Made by a program: the position numbers and the translations under genes
Part shown: in pieces, positions 52,265-54,934 of the stretch
How the letters are laid out: the number at the start of each line of letters is the position of its first letter
How positions within the stretch are numbered: position 1 is the first letter of the stretch
Origin: Spirochaetales bacterium
GTDB taxonomy: Bacteria > Spirochaetota > GWE2-31-10
Direction of reading: 5' to 3'
Assembly: GCA_017624275.1 (NCBI GenBank)
Contig: JAGANG010000077.1
Coordinates: 1 to 54,934, forward strand
DNA: 54,934 nt
The notes under the pieces: generated by a model
What the model saw: the letters and a program-made list of their open reading frames with translations, nothing else
The model's database searches: none
What the model was told of the DNA's origin: nothing

Positions 52265-53619
52265 TATGGTTTTAACCCCCGTTCCTTCATTAAAAGAAGT
52301 AACGCTTCTTCCGCTATTTGCAAATTATATTTTTTTACCAAATCTTGATACAGTCGATATCTGGCATTTTGTACCTTATTATCCTGAACTTTTTGTTCTA
52401 TAAATTTTCTTACTTCAGAAATCGGTTGAATAAAAGTTTTTCCTTTTTCATCTTTAAAAGTAAAAAGAGTTGCCTGATTTTTCTCATAGAATTCTTCTAT
52501 TTCTGCATCTGTAATCGGTTCCATCTTTTTATTTCTATCAATATATTCATTCATTAAATAATAATCACAAGATTTCTTTGCACTTGCCTTAAAATTTTCA
52601 GATTCTAAAAGGGTAGAGCTATTCATTTTATCTTCCAAAATTAATTTAGCAGCCATATCTTTAAGTTTTAATTTTAACTCACTTTTTGTAGGTGTTGGGA
52701 AACCACTTTTACGTAAATCAGCAATCATCTGATTTATTTCAGCATTAGTGATTTTATTTTCTTTATAAACAATGATTTCCGCATTTTCATCCGAAGAACC
52801 AATTTTATCTTCAAAAATCTGCAATCCATCTTCATTTAATAGATTTTCATACCACACATTTTCAAGATTTTCTTGCTTCTGTGCATAAATAGCATCGTAC
52901 AATCTTCTGTCTTTAAAAAGCTCATTCATATCAGCTTTTTCTGTAGATTCAATCCATAAAAGATGAAGCCCCGCATAAGTTTCTACAATATCTGATACTT
53001 TATGCGGAGTCATTTTTACCAAAGCTTCATCAATAGCACTATCCATTATTCCAAAACGGATTTTACCCAAATAGCCTCCTTCATAAGAAGTTGCATCTTC
53101 TGAATACTCACGTGCATATTTTTTAAAATCATCTAAAGATTTTATTTCTGATGATAATTTTTTCAATAATCTTCTAGATTGCTCAATCTTTTCATTTTTC
53201 AGCGTATCCGTTCTACAAACGATATGATAAAGTTCATAAATTGTCGAATATTTAGAATAATCACTTTCCACAATTTTGATTTTATCAATTACATTTTTTG
53301 TATGTAAAATTTCAAATGCGGTCTTTCGGTGAATTGAAGCCAATTTATCCTGAATTTCAGTCTCATCTAAAAGTCCGGTTTTATTTACTTCCATCAATAT
53401 GATTTGTTCTAACGCAATTTTTCTCACAAACTTAAAATAATCATCTTTCGTTTGCAAATGGTTAAGCTCTTGAATTCCCATTCCATTAATAATTTTAGAA
53501 AGTTCATTCTTAGCCAAACTCCCGCCGTCAAATTTAGCGACTTCAACATTCGAATTTCCGCATGAAAAAAAGCAGAACATTGAGATTAAAAAAAATAAAG
53601 ATTGAGCAATAAACTTCAT
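52264..53619 (-). CDS. SurA/PpiC-like peptidyl-prolyl isomerase lipoprotein
   Basis: The 451-residue product has a signal peptide with F-F-S-C (lipobox-like), a SurA-type helical N-terminus, and a parvulin domain with E-L-Y-H-I-V-C-R and G-G-Y-L-G-K-I-R-F-G (around 180-190). The long C-terminal half contains more helices and a K-D-E-K-G-K-T segment. As a lipid-anchored periplasmic chaperone it probably helps fold outer-membrane proteins. It starts 3 nt after the pta stop and ends at the murI start. Confidence 0.82.
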   Translation of the reverse strand: MKFIAQSLFFLISMFCFFSCGNSNVEVAKFDGGSLAKNELSKIINGMGIQELNHLQTKDDYFKFVRKIALEQIILMEVNKTGLLDETEIQDKLASIHRKTAFEILHTKNVIDKIKIVESDYSKYSTIYELYHIVCRTDTLKNEKIEQSRRLLKKLSSEIKSLDDFKKYAREYSEDATSYEGGYLGKIRFGIMDSAIDEALVKMTPHKVSDIVETYAGLHLLWIESTEKADMNELFKDRRLYDAIYAQKQENLENVWYENLLNEDGLQIFEDKIGSSDENAEIIVYKENKITNAEINQMIADLRKSGFPTPTKSELKLKLKDMAAKLILEDKMNSSTLLESENFKASAKKSCDYYLMNEYIDRNKKMEPITDAEIEEFYEKNQATLFTFKDEKGKTFIQPISEVRKFIEQKVQDNKVQNARYRLYQDLVKKYNLQIAEEALLLLMKERGLKP

Positions 53620-53622
53620 ATT

Positions 53623-54618
53623 TTATTCCTGCACTGATGTAATAGCTATTACATTAACAATATCTTGAACATTACATCCGCGAGATAAATCATTTACCGG
53701 ATGATTTGCTCCTTGCAAAATTGGACCTAAAGCTTCTGCATCGCCATAACGTTGAGCTATTTTATATCCAATATTTCCTGCATCCAATGTCGGAAAGATT
53801 AAAACATTAGCTTGACCGGCCACAGTTGAACCAGGAGCTTTTTTCGAACCTACTTCAGGAACCAACGCTGCATCAAATTGCATTTCTCCATCAACATTCA
53901 AATCATTTCGTCTTTTTTTAAGAATTTCTACCGCCGCAGCAACTTTTTTTGTTTCATCTGTATCTGCAGAGCCTTTTGTACTAAAACTTAACATCGCTGT
54001 TTTAGAATCTTTTCCGGTAAAGTTTTTAAAATTATCTGATGTTGCTTCTGCAATATCTGCCAATTGTTCAGAATCAGGATTAGGAATAACCGCACAATCT
54101 CCAAAGAAAGCAACACCATCACTACCTAGATTTTTATTAGGCGAAACTATCATAAAAAATGAACTGATTGATTTTGTACCAGGTTTAGTACCTACACACT
54201 GAATCATAGCACGTAAAGTATGTGCCGTAGTATTTACAGCTCCAGCTACCATTCCGTGTGCTAATCCTTTCTCAACCATCATTGCACCAAAAAACATATA
54301 ATCAGTAGACATTATTTCTCTTGCTTTTTCTAATGTCATTCCTTTTTTTTCTCTTTTCTTCTGAAATTTAGTAACAAATTCATCTAAATATTCTGAAGTT
54401 GCAGGATCTTCACATAAAGCCACAGATAAATCAATTCCTAATTCTTTTGCCTTTGAATCTATTTTTTCACGATTTCCAATTAACATAACACGTGCAATTT
54501 TTTCTTTCGTCGCAATCGCCGCTGCTTTCAATACTCTTTCATCATCTGTTTCAGGTAAAACGATTACCTTATCCAATTCTTTTGCTTTTGCTACAATTCC
54601 GTCAATAAATGCTGACAT
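53623..54618 (-). CDS. pta: Phosphate acetyltransferase
   Basis: Pta exchanges acetyl-CoA and acetyl phosphate, normally with acetate kinase. The 331-residue protein has the short Pta form: V-L-P-E-T-D-D-E-R, G-A-V-N-T-T-A-H-T-L-R, F-F-G-D-C-A-V-I-P-N-P, M-L-S-F-S-T-K-G-S-A, Q-F-D-A-A-L-V-P-E and the C-terminal G-P-I-L-Q-G-A-N. No ackA is in the window. AGAAAGGAG lies 7 nt before ATG. Confidence 0.97.
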   Translation of the reverse strand: MSAFIDGIVAKAKELDKVIVLPETDDERVLKAAAIATKEKIARVMLIGNREKIDSKAKELGIDLSVALCEDPATSEYLDEFVTKFQKKREKKGMTLEKAREIMSTDYMFFGAMMVEKGLAHGMVAGAVNTTAHTLRAMIQCVGTKPGTKSISSFFMIVSPNKNLGSDGVAFFGDCAVIPNPDSEQLADIAEATSDNFKNFTGKDSKTAMLSFSTKGSADTDETKKVAAAVEILKKRRNDLNVDGEMQFDAALVPEVGSKKAPGSTVAGQANVLIFPTLDAGNIGYKIAQRYGDAEALGPILQGANHPVNDLSRGCNVQDIVNVIAITSVQE

Positions 54619-54670
54619 AAAATAGCTCCTTTCTAAAAAATAAAATTACCACAATTAATGTGTTGTCGGC

Positions 54671-54698
54671 ATCATACCTTTTTTAAATATTTTTTCAA
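54671..54698 (-). promoter_or_regulatory. Candidate promoter of the pta unit
   Basis: On the minus strand TTGAAA (54693-54698) and TATGAT (54671-54676) are separated by 16 nt, about 50 bases before the pta start and downstream of 5S rRNA. Confidence 0.55.
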
Positions 54699-54807
54699 AT
54701 TAAAAATATAAATAAGTAAGTCAGAATGCATAATAGTAATAATTCAGTCGACATTAGTAAATATAGCGGATATGGATATAGGAATAGACATGGGGGGATA
54801 AAAAAAG

Positions 54808-54921
54808 CCCGGCAACTTCCTACTCTCCCATCTCCCGAAAGAAACAGTACCATCGGCACTAAGGGGCTTAACTTCTGTGTTCGAAATGGGAACAGGTGGA
54901 CACCCTCGTTATGATCACCGG
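54808..54921 (-). rRNA. rrf: 5S ribosomal RNA
   Basis: The minus strand begins CCGGTGATCATAACGAGGG, includes the conserved GTTCCCATTTCGAACACAGAAG loop and CGATGGTACT, and ends GTAGGAAGTTGCCGG. The ends pair. A T-run follows (A's 54801-54806 on plus). The 23S gene should lie beyond the window end, if this is a normal rRNA operon. Ends are approximate by a few bases. Confidence 0.95.
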
Positions 54922-54934
54922 ACATATATATTAC

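Noticed and set aside
54726-54914. Open frame over 5S rRNA
   Set aside because: It is a reading of rRNA sequence; no ribosome site or family match.
1-54934. CRISPR array or prophage
   Set aside because: No regular direct repeats with spacers, no integrase, capsid or terminase genes were seen.

Overview
This AT-rich window looks like a stretch of Treponema-like spirochaete chromosome. The inference rests on gene content and style: many secreted or lipid-anchored proteins with loose, Cys-rich lipoboxes, several long secreted proteins I cannot assign, a divergent folP next to cdaA/cdaR, and the housekeeping cluster rpsB-tsf-pyrH-frr-uppS-cdsA-dxr-rseP. No database search was run, so genus level is recall-based inference.

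Layout. 1-1.7 kb: an Rpn-type nuclease cut by the window edge, a convergent DUF4956 membrane protein and tRNA-Gln. 1.7-9.6 kb (minus): one transcription unit, folP-like, cdaA, cdaR, a TPR protein and an outer-membrane-type beta protein, with a clear promoter at 9530-9558. 9.6-11.0 kb (minus): a small coiled protein and murB. 11.3-13.4 kb (plus): a GH31 glucosidase. 13.7-14.2 kb: a decayed copy of a small secreted protein whose intact paralogue lies at 24.4 kb. 14.3-20.3 kb (mostly minus): a 911-residue secreted orphan, tRNA-Asp, a C11 peptidase lipoprotein, a YkgJ-type Cys cluster protein, tRNA-Tyr and tRNA-Thr, and a parvulin-like protein. 20.6-24.0 kb (plus): glycogen debranching enzyme, thymidylate kinase and a flavodoxin-like protein. 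24.0-25.5 kb: an accessory pocket with the intact small lipoprotein, a frameshifted relative and a short lipoprotein. 25.6-31.4 kb (plus): a cytidylate kinase-like/BON protein, an OppD/OppF ATPase pair without permeases, and a secreted HExxH protease with propeller-like and barrel-like regions. 31.5-34.1 kb (minus): a large multi-domain lipoprotein. 34.2-48.8 kb (minus): rseP, dxr, cdsA, uppS, frr, pyrH, tsf, rpsB, maf, pheA, aroQ, secA, a secreted orphan and aspartate kinase. 49.1-54.9 kb: PilZ (plus), then FHA, DUF1361, rsgA, murI, a parvulin lipoprotein, pta and 5S rRNA (minus).

How it fits together. Much of the window serves the envelope: cell-wall precursors (murB, murI, uppS), phospholipid (cdsA), isoprenoids (dxr), secretion and processing (secA, rseP, two parvulins), and c-di-AMP synthesis (cdaA/cdaR), which elsewhere is tied to wall and osmotic homeostasis. 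glgX and GH31 handle alpha-glucans, pta handles acetyl-phosphate, and aroQ, pheA and lysC belong to amino-acid synthesis.

The most unusual signals are a four-Cys octad repeat inserted in MurB, a probable AUA start codon for tsf, a duplicated and decaying small lipoprotein family with a conserved leader, a degenerate DHPS in the cdaA operon, and a long secreted protease with propeller-like and barrel-like regions. I saw no CRISPR array, prophage or complete insertion sequence.
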